A DNA stretch of 64,000 bases from Hymenobacter convexus (lineage in GTDB: Bacteria > Bacteroidota > Bacteroidia > Cytophagales > Hymenobacteraceae): NCBI RefSeq assembly GCF_030580955.1, contig NZ_JAUQON010000015.1:80627-144626 (forward strand). Direction: 5' to 3'. This document shows, piece after piece, positions 34,515 through 42,218 of the stretch (within the stretch, counting starts at the first letter, position 1; each line of letters begins with the position of its first letter). Position numbers and translations under genes: made by a program. The notes beneath the pieces are model-generated. The model was not told where the DNA came from, ran no database searches, and worked only from the letters and a program-made list of their open reading frames with translations.

Positions 34515-36737
34515 TTAGCGGTGGCTCAGGCGCAGCACCTGCTGGTTGCTGCCCTGCCGCACGGTCAGGTAGTACACGCCGGCGGGCAACTGCTCGGCCT
34601 CGGGCAAGGCAATGTCCTGGGTGCCGGGCGCCAGGGTCACGGAGCGGGTCAGCAGGGTTTGGCCCATCAGGTTGTGCAGGGTGAGCGTAGCGGCGGCGGC
34701 TTTCAGCGTGAAGAGCTGCACGGCCACTTTCGAATCGAACGGGTTGGGATACACCGTGGCTTCGAAAGCGCTGGCCGTTTTGGCCGTTTCCAGGGACTGC
34801 ACGAGCGAGTAGGTGTCCTCCCCCGTGAGGTCTACCTGGTGCAGGCGGTAGTAGAGCAGGCCGGCAGCCGGCTGGCCCAGGTTCTGGTCGCGGAACTGGT
34901 AGTTGGTGCGGGCCGAGGCATTGCCGGCGGCGGCCACCCGGCCCACAGCTTTAAAGGTTTCGCCATTGGCGCTGCGCTCGATGTCGAAATACGCGCTGTT
35001 TTTCTCCGAAGCCGTAGCCCAGGTCAGCACGGGCGTTTTGGCGTCCCAACCAGCCTCAAAGCTTACCAGTTCGACCGGCAACGGCCGCGTGACGGTGACC
35101 AGCGACTGCACCGTGGCCGAGCAGCCGGCGGCGTTGCTGGCCGTCGCGGCGTAGGTGGTGGTATAAACCGGCGTTACCGTGATGGAGGCCGTAGTGGCGG
35201 CCAGCGTGGTGGTGGTACTGCCGGTGGTGGCCGTCCACGTATAGGGCCCGCCGCCGCTGGCTGTGAGCGTGGTCGAAGTGCCGTAATCCACGGTCGTCGA
35301 AGTAGGCGAAATGGCCAGCGCAGGCTTGGCGTTCACCGTCACGGTTGCGTTCTGCGTGTTGGGAGTGGTGCTGCAGGGCGTGAGAATATCGACCCGGTAA
35401 GTTGTATTGGCCGCGGGCTTCGCGGTCAGAGCAGCCATAGTGGCCAGCACCGTGCCCAGGTCCGTCGACTTGTACCACCTATACGTGGTGCCCGTGAGGC
35501 CGCCCGAACTGGCCGTCAGCGTCACGGCATCGCCGGCGCAGGTGCTGGGAGCGTTGGGCGTTATCGAGAAAGTAGGCGACACGATGCTCACCGCTACCTG
35601 CTTGGTGGCGGTGACGCCGCAGGGCGTGGTGGCCGTCACGGTGTAGGTGGTGCTGGCGGTGGGGCTGGCCGTCACGGTGGCCCCCGTCGTGGCATTAAGG
35701 CCCGTGCCCGGCGACCAGGTGAACGTGGCCGCCGGGTTGTCCGACGTGGCCGTGAGCGTGGTCGAGCCGCCGGGGCAAATAGCCGCCGCCGGGCCGGTCG
35801 ATACGCTCAGTGTCTGCGGGCCCACGGTCACTGTGGCTTCCCGCGTAATGGTGCTGCAATCGGCCGTGGTGGCCACCACCTGGTAGGTGGTGGTGCCGCC
35901 GGGCGTCACGGTGAGGGTATTGGTAGAAGAAAGCAACGTCGATTGCCCTTTCACGAACCACTGGTAGGTGGCGCTGATGCCGGTGTAGCTGGCCGTAAGC
36001 GTAGTCGATTGACTGGGGCAGATGGCCGGGGCGGCCGGCGCAATCGTCACGTCTTTCACCGGAATGGTAATCTGCTGCGAACTCTGGCCGCAAGAGGTAG
36101 TGGCTTCTACCGTGTAAGTGGTGGTGGCCGTAGGTGCCACGGTCAGGGTCGCGTTGTTTTGGCCGGCAAGGGTGGTGCCGTTGGCTTTCCAGGTGTAGCC
36201 GCCGGAGGTTGCCCCCGCAGCGGTGAGCGTGACGCTAGCCCCGGCGCACACGCCCGCCGTAGCACTCGTGCCCGACGCGGCCAGCGTCAGCGTCGGGTTG
36301 AAGGTCATGTAGAGGAAGCCGTCCTTGTTGCATTTGCTGCCGGGGTAAGAGTTAGCGTCGGACCGAATCCGGAACTCCGTGCTGGTTGTGAACGACACCG
36401 TGGCGGCGAGGACCGTGCCTGCCGGTGCGTTAGCCGTCGAGACAGGCTCCACCACGTCATTCGCACTAGTAGTACCCCGGCTGATAACCCGCGACCAGGT
36501 GAGCACGGCGTCGGCGGTGGAAGAAGCGCTAAACGTGTATTGGGCCCCCGCCACCGGGCACACTGCTGCTCCCGAGCCGCTCTGCCCGTTGTTGACAGTG
36601 GTGGTTTTAAGAACCCCGTTGTCGTAGTAGCTAACAGTGATTTGGTTGGAGCAAGCGCTGGGTTGCGCATAACTAATAAGCGGCAGGAGTAACAGCAGCA
36701 GCCCCAGACTGCTCAGCAAGGTAAATAGTTTGTTCAT
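34515..36737 (-). CDS. T9SS-exported Ig/PKD-repeat adhesin-like protein
   Basis: A 740-residue exported protein whose signal ends LISYAQ. After an N-terminal region (about 25-145, ending DGFLYMTFNP) come five to six tandem Ig-like modules of 80-90 residues. Each opens with a CAGxSVTL or CPGGSTTL type strand and closes with TTTYTVEATT-like strands, a pattern shared by PKD/Ig adhesins. Residues about 540-640 (LVSFEAGWDAKTPVLTWATASEKNSAYFDIERS) are a common pre-sorting module. The tail (VYPNPFDSKVAVQLF to the end) is a T9SS type A sorting domain. No catalytic residues were seen. Confidence 0.85.
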   Translation of the reverse strand: MNKLFTLLSSLGLLLLLLPLISYAQPSACSNQITVSYYDNGVLKTTTVNNGQSGSGAAVCPVAGAQYTFSASSTADAVLTWSRVISRGTTSANDVVEPVSTANAPAGTVLAATVSFTTSTEFRIRSDANSYPGSKCNKDGFLYMTFNPTLTLAASGTSATAGVCAGASVTLTAAGATSGGYTWKANGTTLAGQNNATLTVAPTATTTYTVEATTSCGQSSQQITIPVKDVTIAPAAPAICPSQSTTLTASYTGISATYQWFVKGQSTLLSSTNTLTVTPGGTTTYQVVATTADCSTITREATVTVGPQTLSVSTGPAAAICPGGSTTLTATSDNPAATFTWSPGTGLNATTGATVTASPTASTTYTVTATTPCGVTATKQVAVSIVSPTFSITPNAPSTCAGDAVTLTASSGGLTGTTYRWYKSTDLGTVLATMAALTAKPAANTTYRVDILTPCSTTPNTQNATVTVNAKPALAISPTSTTVDYGTSTTLTASGGGPYTWTATTGSTTTTLAATTASITVTPVYTTTYAATASNAAGCSATVQSLVTVTRPLPVELVSFEAGWDAKTPVLTWATASEKNSAYFDIERSANGETFKAVGRVAAAGNASARTNYQFRDQNLGQPAAGLLYYRLHQVDLTGEDTYSLVQSLETAKTASAFEATVYPNPFDSKVAVQLFTLKAAAATLTLHNLMGQTLLTRSVTLAPGTQDIALPEAEQLPAGVYYLTVRQGSNQQVLRLSHR

Positions 36738-37099
36738 CGTAAATGTTGTTTAAAGGGTAGTTATAAATACAATTTACTCGAAGACACTACGAAACTACGA
36801 AATTAATTGAACAATGTAACAATTTTAATTTAATAGCCTGTTTTTGTCGTTTTTATTGGACTTTAACGGATAATTTTTAAAATTATAACAGCTCGTTTTA
36901 TTCGGCAATTTTATTAGATTGATTATATTTTCATGAAATACGTCCGCTCTTTGTGTCTGTATCATTGGCCCTACCGTTCTGCTTAGCAGGTCCCGTGGTA
37001 CAGGTGGAAGGTGAATGACAATTGTGCTGCCAATACCACAGAAAAGGCCCCCAATTGTAGTTGGGGGCCTTTGGCTTTTCAGTACAACGGGGCGGTATT
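36738..37099. other. AT-rich intergenic region
   Basis: No gene was seen. 36738-36955 is strikingly AT-rich compared with its surroundings and is the upstream region of the adhesin gene (minus strand). No clear TAnnTTTG box was found; TAGTTTCG-like sequences are two-box near-misses. The rest holds the terminator at 37043-37072. Confidence 0.6.
37043..37072. terminator. Rho-independent terminator
   Basis: AAAGGCCCCCAA and TTGGGGGCCTTT form a perfect 12-bp stem around TTGTAG. It ends the aldo/keto reductase gene on the minus strand. Confidence 0.88.
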
Positions 37100-37951
37100 T
37101 CAGGCCGGGCTGATGGCATCTAGCGTAGCCAGGTCTTCGGCCGATAAGTGGATGTCGGCAGTCTTCATGTTTTCCTCCAGGTGCTTCACCTGGGAAGTAC
37201 CGGGAATGAGCAGGATGTTGGGCGAGTGGTGCAACAGCCAGCTCAGGGCAATTTGCTGAGGCGTGGCGCCGTGCTTAGCGGCCAGCTGGAACAAAGCGGC
37301 CAGGGCCTGCTGATTTCCGCCGGCCAGCGGGTACCACGGAATGAAGGCCATGCCCTGCTCGCGGGTGTAAGTCAGTTCCGCCTCCCACTTGCGGTTGTCC
37401 ACACTGTACATGTTCTGCACCGACACGATTTTCACGTATTCCTGCGCTTTTTTAATCTGTTCGACACTGACCTCCGACAGACCGATATGCTTAATAAGGC
37501 CGTCGGCCTGGGCTTTCTGCAGAAACTCCAGCGTCTGCTCAAACGGCACCTTGGGGTCGACGCGGTGCAGCTGATACAAGTCAATCTGCTCCAGCTTCAA
37601 CCGCTTGAGGCTGCCCTGCAGGGCTTCTTCGAGGTGTTTGGGGCTGGCATCAATCGGCCACTCGTTGGGCCCGGTGCGCAGCAGGCCGCCTTTGGTGCCA
37701 ATGACGAGGCCGGCCGGGTACGGATGCAGCGCCTCGGCAATCAGTTCTTCCGACACGTTGGGCCCGTAGCTGTCGGCCGTGTCGATGAAGTTGACGCCAA
37801 GTTCCACGGCGCGGCGCAGCACGCGGATGGACTCGGCATGGTCCTGCGGCGGCCCCCAGATGCCGGGGCCGGTGATGCGCATGGCACCGTAGCCGAGGCG
37901 GTTCACGGTGGTGTCGCCGCCGTAAGTGAAGGTGGTGGGGTAATTAGGCAT
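37100..37951 (-). CDS. Aldo/keto reductase
   Basis: A 283-residue NADPH-dependent (beta/alpha)8 oxidoreductase. The catalytic tetrad is visible with numbering from MPNYPTT: D57 and Y62 in FIDTADSYG, K87 in IGTKGG and H129 in LYQLHRVDP. The NADPH 2'-phosphate region is IPGTSQVKHLEENM. The start at 37951 was preferred because the longer frame has no family similarity. The substrate is unknown. It is divergent from the ATPase gene cassette. Confidence 0.92.
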   Translation of the reverse strand: MPNYPTTFTYGGDTTVNRLGYGAMRITGPGIWGPPQDHAESIRVLRRAVELGVNFIDTADSYGPNVSEELIAEALHPYPAGLVIGTKGGLLRTGPNEWPIDASPKHLEEALQGSLKRLKLEQIDLYQLHRVDPKVPFEQTLEFLQKAQADGLIKHIGLSEVSVEQIKKAQEYVKIVSVQNMYSVDNRKWEAELTYTREQGMAFIPWYPLAGGNQQALAALFQLAAKHGATPQQIALSWLLHHSPNILLIPGTSQVKHLEENMKTADIHLSAEDLATLDAISPA

Positions 37952-38100
37952 GGGTTTGTGGTTACGGGTGAAGCGCGCCATGGCCGGGCTAATCCCCAGC
38001 CATTGGCGCTGGGAAAGACAACCCATGCCGGCAAATGGTTTTTAAAGCGGTTGGCTACCCACGCCCCCGCCGCGCCCCAGCCACGGGGGCCGCCGCGTGT

Positions 38101-38108
38101 TACTTTTG
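38101..38108 (+). promoter_or_regulatory. Probable -7 promoter element of the ATPase/nuclease cassette
   Basis: TACTTTTG matches TAnnTTTG and lies 25 nt before the ATPase start codon. No good -33 TTTG was found at the usual distance. Confidence 0.5.
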
Positions 38109-38133
38109 GGCCCGTCCCCTTGTTGAGAATGTT

Positions 38134-39354
38134 ATGAACGAGCAGCTAATTGTCAAGAATTTCGGCCCCATCAAAGACGCCACGGTGGACTTCAAGCGCG
38201 TCACCGTTTTCATCGGCCCGACGGGCGGCGGGAAGAGCACGCTGGCGAAGCTGGCGGCGATTTTCCTTGGTGGTCAAGTCAAGGTCGTTGATAATAAGGT
38301 GAACATTGACCAACCGTTACGCTACTATAATATATCTAATTACAAAGAATTAAATTCCTCTATTGTGTGGAGGAAAAGCAATGGAAACCACTTTATGGTG
38401 GATAAGCCTATCGAAGTAGAATTCGAATTCGAAAATGCACTCACCAGCAAAGGAGTAGTAGAAGACCTAGTAAATAAGCTAACTAACCAATTTGCACGAG
38501 AAACAGGTATAACGGGCCTTGCAAACGAAGAAATCAAGAAAGCATTTATCAATCAGCTTGTCGAAGCACATCTGAACGGTAGGCCAAACGGCAAATCTGA
38601 TTTATACAGCGTTAACTACATACCAACAGAACGCGTTTTCATCCCTGCAATTGAGTATTCATGGGCAGGATTAATGCGTGATGACATTGGCTTACCTAAG
38701 CTGCTGCTGGATTTTGCGAATGATTTCTCATTATCAAGAAGCGAAGTGCTAGAGCTTGATATTCCATTTTTGAACGTGAAATATTTTCACGTTGGAGGAA
38801 GAGACTTTATCAAAATTCCTAATAGGGAGTCATTACTAATGCTGCTAGAAACCGCCAGCGGCATTCAATCCGTCACGCCGCTGCTGGTGCTGCTGGAGCA
38901 TCTGAGTCGCAACACGGAGCAGGCACAAAGCTTCATCATCGAGGAGCCGGAGCTGAACCTCTACCCCACCGCGCAACGGGATTTGGTGTACTGGCTGCTG
39001 GAAAAATGCACGCAGGGCGAGAACGACCTTACCATTACCACGCACAGCCCTTATGTGCTGTCGGCGCTGAATCTGGCGCTTTATGCGAATAAAGTAGCCA
39101 CGCTGTTTCCGCATCAGCGCAAGAAAGTAGCGAAGCTGATTCCCGAAAAGTACTGGCTGAAAGCTGAGGAGTTCAGCGCCTATTTTGTGGCGAAAGGCGA
39201 TGCCAAAAGCATTTTCGATACCAAGACCGGCCTGCTAAGCGAAAGCCAGCTGGATGAAGTATCCGGCGAGTTTGCCGACGTATTTGACCGCCTGACGGAT
39301 TTGCGGGCGCCGGAGAAAAAGGCTCCAACCAAAGCTAAAACGGCGAAGAAATGA
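38134..39354 (+). CDS. AAA/ABC-type ATPase with AT-rich internal region, putative defence component
   Basis: A 406-residue RecF/OLD-like ATPase. Walker A is GPTGGGKST (29-37), the ABC signature-like loop ASGIQS is at 241-246, Walker B FIIEEPE at 267-273, and the switch His in TTHSPY at 302-307. The part between the two halves of the ATPase (residues about 49-235, DNA 38280-38840) is far more AT-rich than the flanks and contains YIPTERVFIPAI. That composition suggests an acquired or exchanged insert. The C-terminus is basic (APEKKAPTKAKTAKK). The stop overlaps the start of the next gene (ATGA), so the two are coupled. Such ATPases often act as sensors in toxin-like or anti-phage pairs; that role is inference. 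Confidence 0.85.
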   Translation: MNEQLIVKNFGPIKDATVDFKRVTVFIGPTGGGKSTLAKLAAIFLGGQVKVVDNKVNIDQPLRYYNISNYKELNSSIVWRKSNGNHFMVDKPIEVEFEFENALTSKGVVEDLVNKLTNQFARETGITGLANEEIKKAFINQLVEAHLNGRPNGKSDLYSVNYIPTERVFIPAIEYSWAGLMRDDIGLPKLLLDFANDFSLSRSEVLELDIPFLNVKYFHVGGRDFIKIPNRESLLMLLETASGIQSVTPLLVLLEHLSRNTEQAQSFIIEEPELNLYPTAQRDLVYWLLEKCTQGENDLTITTHSPYVLSALNLALYANKVATLFPHQRKKVAKLIPEKYWLKAEEFSAYFVAKGDAKSIFDTKTGLLSESQLDEVSGEFADVFDRLTDLRAPEKKAPTKAKTAKK

Positions 39355-39890
39355 AAAGCCGGATAGCACGGGCCTATCCGCATGGCTCGCGGTGCATTGT
39401 GCATCATACCCGAACGGTTCGCCGCATCTTCGATTGCCCTATCCAAAAAATAGCCTTGTACCGAACCGGCAAGCGCGATAAGGACCTGGACTTTGAAATT
39501 GCGAATCCTAGCGGCCGCGACTTCTATACCATTGCGGTTGATGGCTGCCTGTACCCAACCTCAAAGTCGCCCAAACGCTGCGATTATGCCGTGTTCTGGA
39601 ACGAGAGCATTGCCTTTATCGAATTCAAGCTGGGCCAGCCAGTAGGCAGAACGACTAAAGTTCCTGACCGCATCCAACAAGCGTTAAATCAGCTTATCCC
39701 AACTATCAAGCGGTTTGAACAGCATGGCGTTTTTCTCGATGAAACCAAAGTAGAAGCCATTGCTTTTGTCAGTCGTCGCCTAGCCCGCCCACTCAACACC
39801 ATTTCCGTACAGGCCGCGAAGGATAAATTGAAAACGGCCTTTCCGACTTTAAAAGTAAAATTCAAAGTCACCAAGTCTAGAACTATCTAA
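39351..39890 (+). CDS. PD-(D/E)XK nuclease-like partner of the ATPase
   Basis: A 179-residue protein, translationally coupled to the ATPase by a 4-nt overlap. I find no named family, but residues 76-93 (RCDYAVFWNESIAFIEFKLG) have the spacing of a PD-(D/E)XK nuclease core: D78, then E91-x-K93 on the next strand. The following helix RIQQALNQL carries glutamines like motif IV of RecB-type nucleases. The N-terminal part (IFDCPIQKIALYRTGKRDKDLDFEI) and the basic C-terminus (LKVKFKVTKSRTI) are not recognised. A role as DNA- or RNA-cleaving effector is an inference from motif and gene pairing. GC content is below that of the flanking genes. Confidence 0.7.
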   Translation: MKSRIARAYPHGSRCIVHHTRTVRRIFDCPIQKIALYRTGKRDKDLDFEIANPSGRDFYTIAVDGCLYPTSKSPKRCDYAVFWNESIAFIEFKLGQPVGRTTKVPDRIQQALNQLIPTIKRFEQHGVFLDETKVEAIAFVSRRLARPLNTISVQAAKDKLKTAFPTLKVKFKVTKSRTI

Positions 39891-39897
39891 ACGCAAA

Positions 39898-39929
39898 GAA
39901 GCCCCCGCAGCACTGGCTACAGGGGCTTC
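39898..39929. terminator. Bidirectional terminator hairpin
   Basis: GAAGCCCC pairs with GGGGCTTC across a 16-nt loop between the convergent nuclease-like gene and dxs. Confidence 0.7.
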
Positions 39930-39957
39930 TCTCGTTTCTAAAGCGGCGGCGCGGAAC

Positions 39958-41904
39958 CTACCGCAGCACCGTCACCAGCGCGTCCGTGGCCACCTTCGCG
40001 CTTAGCTCGCGCACGGCGGCGGCAATGCCGGCGGCATCGAAGCCGCACTCTTTGTAGAGCTCGTCCTGGGTGCCGTGCTCCACCACGCGGTCGGGAATGC
40101 CGAGGCGGCGCACCGGCAGGTGGAAGCCGTGGTCGGTGAGGAATTCGAGCACGGCCGAGCCGAAGCCGCCGGGCAGGCAGCCGTCTTCTACGGTCACGAT
40201 GGCGCGGTAGCGGCGGGCGATGTCGCGCAGCATTTCCTCGTCCAGCGGCTTGCAGAAGCGCATGTCGTAGTGGCCCGCGTCGAGGCCTTCGGCGGCCAGC
40301 GTTTCGGTGGCCTTCACGGCGTAGTTGCCGATGTGGCCGATGCTGAGGATGGCTACACCGCCCTCTTCGCCTTCGCGCACCACGCGGCCCGTGCCGATGG
40401 CCACGCGCTGCAGCGGTGTGCGCCACTGCGGCATCACGCCCTCGCCGCGCGGGTAGCGGATGCTGAACGGGCCGGCGTTTTCGGGCAGGGTGGCGGTGTA
40501 CATCAGGTTGCGCAGCTCCTGCTCGTTCATCGGGGCCGACACCACGATGTTGGGGATGCAGCGCATGTAGGCCAGGTCGTAGCAGCCGTGGTGGGTGGGG
40601 CCGTCGGCGCCCGCAAAGCCGGCGCGGTCGAGGCAGAACACCACGTGCAGGTTTTGCAGGGCCACGTCGTGCACCACCTGGTCGTAGCCCCGCTGCATGA
40701 ACGAGGAGTAGATGTTGCAGAACGGAATGAGCCCCTGCGTGGCCAGGCCGGCCGAAAACGTGACGGCGTGCTGCTCGGCAATGCCCACGTCGAAAGCGCG
40801 GTCGGGCATGGCGGCCATCATCAGGTTCAGCGACGAGCCCGAGGGCATGGCCGGCGTCACACCCATGATTTTAGCGTTGGCCTCGGCCAGTTCCACCAGC
40901 GTGTGGCCGAACACGTCCTGGTACTTAGGCGGCTGGGGCTTCTCGGGCGTTTTCTTGTAAATCTCGCCCGTGATTTTGTCGAACAAACCCGGCGCGTGCC
41001 ACAGCGTCTGGTCTTTTTCGGCCAGTGCGTAGCCCTTGCCCTTCACCGTCACGCAGTGCAGGATTTTGGGGCCGGGAATGGTTTTCAGGTCATTCAGGAT
41101 GGTGACGAGGTGTTGCACGTCGTGGCCATCCACGGGGCCGAAATAACGGAATTTCAGCGCCTCGAACAGGTTGCTTTGCTTGAGCAGGGTGGCCTTCATG
41201 GCGGCCTCTACTTTGCGGGCAATCTGCTGGGGGTTGGGGCCAAATTTCGAGAGCTTGCCGAGCACGTTCCATAGCTCGTCGCGCACCTTGTTGTAGGTGC
41301 GGGAGGTAGTGATGTCGGTGAGGTATTCCTTGAGCGCGCCCACGTTGGGGTCGATGCTCATGCAGTTGTCATTCAGAATGACCAGCAGGTTAGAATTGGC
41401 CACGCCGGCGTGGTTCAGGGCTTCGAAAGCCATGCCGGCCGTCATGGCGCCGTCGCCGATGACGGCGATGTGCTGCCGGTCCTTCTCGCCCTTGTAGTCC
41501 GAGGCCACCGCCATGCCCAGCGCCGCCCCGATGCTGGTGCTGCTGTGGCCCACGCCGAAGGCGTCGTACTCGCTCTCGCTGCGCTTGGGGAAGCCCGACA
41601 TGCCGTGGTAGCGGCGGTTGGTGGGAAAACGGTCGCGCCGGCCGGTCAGAATTTTGTGGCCGTAAGCCTGATGGCCCACGTCCCACACCAGCTGGTCGTA
41701 GGGCGTGTTGAAGACGTAGTGCAGGGCCACGCTCAGCTCGACCACGCCGAGCGAGGCGCCGAAGTGCCCGCCGTAGATGCTCACCGAATCGATGATAAAC
41801 TCACGCAGCTCAGTGCTCAGCTGGACTAATTGCTCGGGAGCGAGCTTTTTGAGGTCGTCGGGCGAGTCAATCGCCGCGAGCAGCGGGCCGGGTTCAACTA
41901 TCAT
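39958..41904 (-). CDS. dxs: 1-deoxy-D-xylulose-5-phosphate synthase
   Basis: A 648-residue thiamine-diphosphate enzyme condensing pyruvate and glyceraldehyde-3-P, the entry step of the MEP isoprenoid pathway. Visible: DVGHQAYGHKILTGR, GVGHSSTSIGAALG, the TPP motif starting GDGAMTAG (150 on), GPVDGHDV, the pyrimidine-domain GIAEQHAVTFSAGLA and DRAGFAGADGPTHHG. MIVEPGP at 41904 was chosen as start; it is 70 nt after a TACCTTTG promoter element. The enzyme is a single copy here with no neighbouring pathway genes. Confidence 0.96.
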   Translation of the reverse strand: MIVEPGPLLAAIDSPDDLKKLAPEQLVQLSTELREFIIDSVSIYGGHFGASLGVVELSVALHYVFNTPYDQLVWDVGHQAYGHKILTGRRDRFPTNRRYHGMSGFPKRSESEYDAFGVGHSSTSIGAALGMAVASDYKGEKDRQHIAVIGDGAMTAGMAFEALNHAGVANSNLLVILNDNCMSIDPNVGALKEYLTDITTSRTYNKVRDELWNVLGKLSKFGPNPQQIARKVEAAMKATLLKQSNLFEALKFRYFGPVDGHDVQHLVTILNDLKTIPGPKILHCVTVKGKGYALAEKDQTLWHAPGLFDKITGEIYKKTPEKPQPPKYQDVFGHTLVELAEANAKIMGVTPAMPSGSSLNLMMAAMPDRAFDVGIAEQHAVTFSAGLATQGLIPFCNIYSSFMQRGYDQVVHDVALQNLHVVFCLDRAGFAGADGPTHHGCYDLAYMRCIPNIVVSAPMNEQELRNLMYTATLPENAGPFSIRYPRGEGVMPQWRTPLQRVAIGTGRVVREGEEGGVAILSIGHIGNYAVKATETLAAEGLDAGHYDMRFCKPLDEEMLRDIARRYRAIVTVEDGCLPGGFGSAVLEFLTDHGFHLPVRRLGIPDRVVEHGTQDELYKECGFDAAGIAAAVRELSAKVATDALVTVLR

Positions 41905-41973
41905 CGGGGCAGGCGTGGTGGGATGGTGACGGTGTGTAACCGCCTGACCCGCTAAAAGATTGTGGGGCCGGCA

Positions 41974-41981
41974 CAAAGGTA
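41974..41981 (-). promoter_or_regulatory. Probable -7 element of dxs
   Basis: TACCTTTG on the minus strand is a perfect TAnnTTTG match about 70 nt upstream of the dxs ATG. No clear TTTG was found at -33. Confidence 0.55.
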
Positions 41982-42060
41982 CGACACCGAACGAAGTGCG
42001 GTTGTTGGGGAGCGGCAGAATCGGGCCCCTGGTCGGGATTTGAGCGTTGATAATCTAGTT

Positions 42061-42095
42061 TTTGGCTGGGCGCCCGGCGTTCGTCCGGACCTTTG
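42061..42095 (+). promoter_or_regulatory. Possible promoter of the TonB-dependent receptor
   Basis: TTTG at 42061-42064 and GACCTTTG at 42088-42095 are separated by 23 nt, at the long end of the usual spacing, with one mismatch in the -7 box. Confidence 0.45.
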
Positions 42096-42218
42096 CGTAT
42101 CGGCAAGCCGATTCATGCCTTTGCTTGTTTACCTCGATATAACCACAATAACCCAAAAATAAAGACGCTGGATGCAACCTCCGGCTACCTCGACGGCACT
42201 TTGGCCGTTATGTATTGT

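Larger units (their letters stand above)
41905..42218. other. Divergent promoter region between dxs and the TonB-dependent receptor
   Basis: No gene was seen. It holds a -7 box for dxs (minus strand, 41974-41981) and a -33/-7 pair for the receptor (42061-42095). The receptor frame stays open upstream of its ATG but lacks signal character. Confidence 0.6.

Noticed and set aside
34386..36692. Long plus-strand open frame of 768 codons
   Set aside because: It is antisense to the Ig-repeat adhesin, Arg/Gly-rich without any domain. High GC in the adhesin gene keeps the opposite frame open.
38134..39890. Known Gabija, Septu or PARIS system
   Set aside because: There is no UvrD-like helicase, HNH nuclease or recognisable TOPRIM partner; the second protein carries a PD-(D/E)XK-like motif instead.
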